A stretch of DNA of 64,000 nt, taken from NCBI RefSeq assembly GCF_003330765.1, contig NZ_CP024903.1, positions 2,728,001 to 2,792,000 on the forward strand. Reading direction: 5' to 3'. Positions 63,307 to 64,000 of the stretch are shown in pieces; positions within the stretch are counted from its first letter, which is position 1, and each line of letters begins with the position of its first letter. A program made the translations under genes and the position numbers. The notes beneath the pieces are model-generated. The model made no database searches, was not told where the DNA came from, and saw only the letters and a list, made by a program, of their open reading frames with translations. This stretch comes from Burkholderia pyrrocinia (GTDB taxonomy: Bacteria; Pseudomonadota; Gammaproteobacteria; Burkholderiales; Burkholderiaceae).

Positions 63307-63675
63307 TCAGGACGCTTTCGCCAGCTTGACGATCGTCAGCGTGCCGTTGACCTTCTCGATCCGCACCTTGACCTTGTCGCCCGCGTGAACCTGCGCGAGC
63401 ATGGCCGCGTCCTTCGCCTTGAACGCCATCGTCATCGGCGGCATCCCGACGTTCTCGAGCGCGCCGTGCTTCAGCGTGACCATGCCGCTCGCGGCATCGA
63501 CCTTCTTCACTTCCGCATCGGTCAGCGCGGCATGCGACTCGGCCGCGTCGCCCGACGACATCTTCATGCCGGACATGTCCATGCCCGACATGTCGCCGGC
63601 CGCCGATGCGGGCGCTGCGACAGCGCCGAACGCGAGCGTGGCGGCAACGGCCGCAATCAATTTCATCTTTTTCAT
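63307..63675 (-). CDS. cusF: CusF-like periplasmic copper/silver-binding protein
   Basis: The product has 122 residues with a signal peptide ending near ASA, then a Met-rich lead ([16 protein letters not shown]) and the CusF fold. The ligand set is [19 protein letters not shown]70, M81 and M83 match the Cu(I) ligands of E. coli CusF, but the capping tryptophan (W44 there) is M78 here. CusF hands Cu(I) or Ag(I) to the CusCBA efflux pump. The ATG at 63675 overlaps the stop of cusA, so both are one operon. The extra Met could change affinity; this is inference. Confidence 0.87.
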   Translation of the reverse strand: MKKMKLIAAVAATLAFGAVAAPASAAGDMSGMDMSGMKMSSGDAAESHAALTDAEVKKVDAASGMVTLKHGALENVGMPPMTMAFKAKDAAMLAQVHAGDKVKVRIEKVNGTLTIVKLAKAS

Positions 63676-64000
63676 CGAGATTCTCCAGTGTGGGTGGATG
63701 GCACATTCATGCCGGAAGGAACTGCGGGGAAATGCCGCGCATCGCTCGCGCTTCGCACACGACGGCGCTGAAGCAGAAGCCACGCGGCGGGAATGACGAA
63801 CATCGACAGCAGCGGCGCCGTGACCATGCCGCCGACCATCGGCGCGGCGATGCGCTGCATGACTTCGGAGCCGGCGCCGTGCCCGACCATGATCGGCACG
63901 AGGCCGGCCAGCACGACGGCGACCGTCATCGCCTTCGGCCGCACGCGCAGCACCGCGCCTTCGCGGATCGCGTCGAGCAGCAGCGCATCGGTCAGCGGCT
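63672..64000 (-). CDS. cusA: CusA-type RND heavy-metal efflux pump, C-terminal end (5' part outside window)
   Basis: The frame is open to the right edge of the window and reads, towards its C-terminus, [20 protein letters not shown], then [20 protein letters not shown] and [13 protein letters not shown]. This is the last pair of membrane helices of HAE-1/heavy-metal RND pumps, which expel Cu(I) and Ag(I) from the periplasm. The C-terminal tail is short. Only about 109 residues are visible, so the metal specificity is inferred from the attached cusF-like gene. Confidence 0.82.
   Translation of the reverse strand, partial: PLTDALLLDAIREGAVLRVRPKAMTVAVVLAGLVPIMVGHGAGSEVMQRIAAPMVGGMVTAPLLSMFVIPAAWLLLQRRRVRSASDARHFPAVPSGMNVPSTHTGESR

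Noticed and set aside
1..64000. CRISPR arrays, tRNA or rRNA genes, and complete insertion sequences
   Set aside because: No regular spaced repeats, no cloverleaf ending in CCA and no transposase reading frame were found.

Overview
The window is GC-rich DNA with C- or G-ending codons in most genes. It has the gene families and layout of a Burkholderia cepacia complex secondary chromosome, meaning metabolic and accessory modules each next to its own regulator. I see no rRNA, tRNA, phage, complete insertion sequence or CRISPR array. The genus is inferred from overall protein character and cannot be proved here.

Layout. 0-2 kb: end of a GapN-type aldehyde dehydrogenase, a LysE exporter and a small unknown. 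2.3-8.5 kb: a mirrored metal-uptake cluster (probably copper) with DUF2946, PepSY membrane protein and TonB receptor on the plus strand facing DUF2946, outer-membrane protein and CopC on the minus strand. 8.7-10.5 kb: an old-yellow-enzyme gene divergent from its MerR regulator. 11.4-14.8 kb: a uronate module (uronate dehydrogenase, LacI regulator, hexuronate-type MFS transporter) with LacI palindromes at each promoter. 15.1-17.1 kb: an Ada/AlkA fusion translationally coupled to Ogt. 17.2-19.7 kb: an Lrp regulator divergent from a GlmS paralogue.

19.7-27.2 kb is an accessory stretch. A secreted NucA/NucB-type nuclease is followed by a protein fusing a degenerate MoeA-like region to a C-terminal SMI1/KNR4 (SUKH) domain. 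Then come an AraC remnant, a PaaK-like adenylate-forming enzyme overlapping a nitroreductase, and a secreted unknown. 27.4-36.8 kb is a hydroquinone catabolic regulon: porin, Rieske protein, YciI-like protein, hydroxyquinol-type dioxygenase, maleylacetate reductase, semialdehyde dehydrogenase, hydroquinone dioxygenase HqdA/HqdB, LysR regulator and MFS transporter. A 17-bp LysR-type site recurs upstream of both hqdA and the transporter.

37.7-45.2 kb is a lower-GC type VI secretion effector island: VgrG, a Tle3-type lipase effector, its DUF2875 (Tla3-like) partner, PAAR, a KorA/TrfB-like DNA-binding protein and a decayed Tle3 tail. 45.3-54.6 kb holds a cysteine desulfurase fused to a DUF442 phosphatase-like domain, an XRE regulator divergent from an alcohol dehydrogenase-like gene, an APC permease, a DUF4148 protein, a LuxR regulator and glyA. 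54.8-58.2 kb: an SDR and an ALO-like flavoprotein, with a divergent AraC regulator. 58.2-64 kb: an EF-hand-like secreted protein, an S10-type lipoprotein peptidase, an ExeM-type nuclease, and cusF with the end of cusA.

The strongest candidates for something new are the nuclease/MoeA-SUKH pair and the desulfurase-DUF442 fusion. The duplicated LysR site, with identical spacing to two -10-like hexamers, is the clearest regulatory signal.
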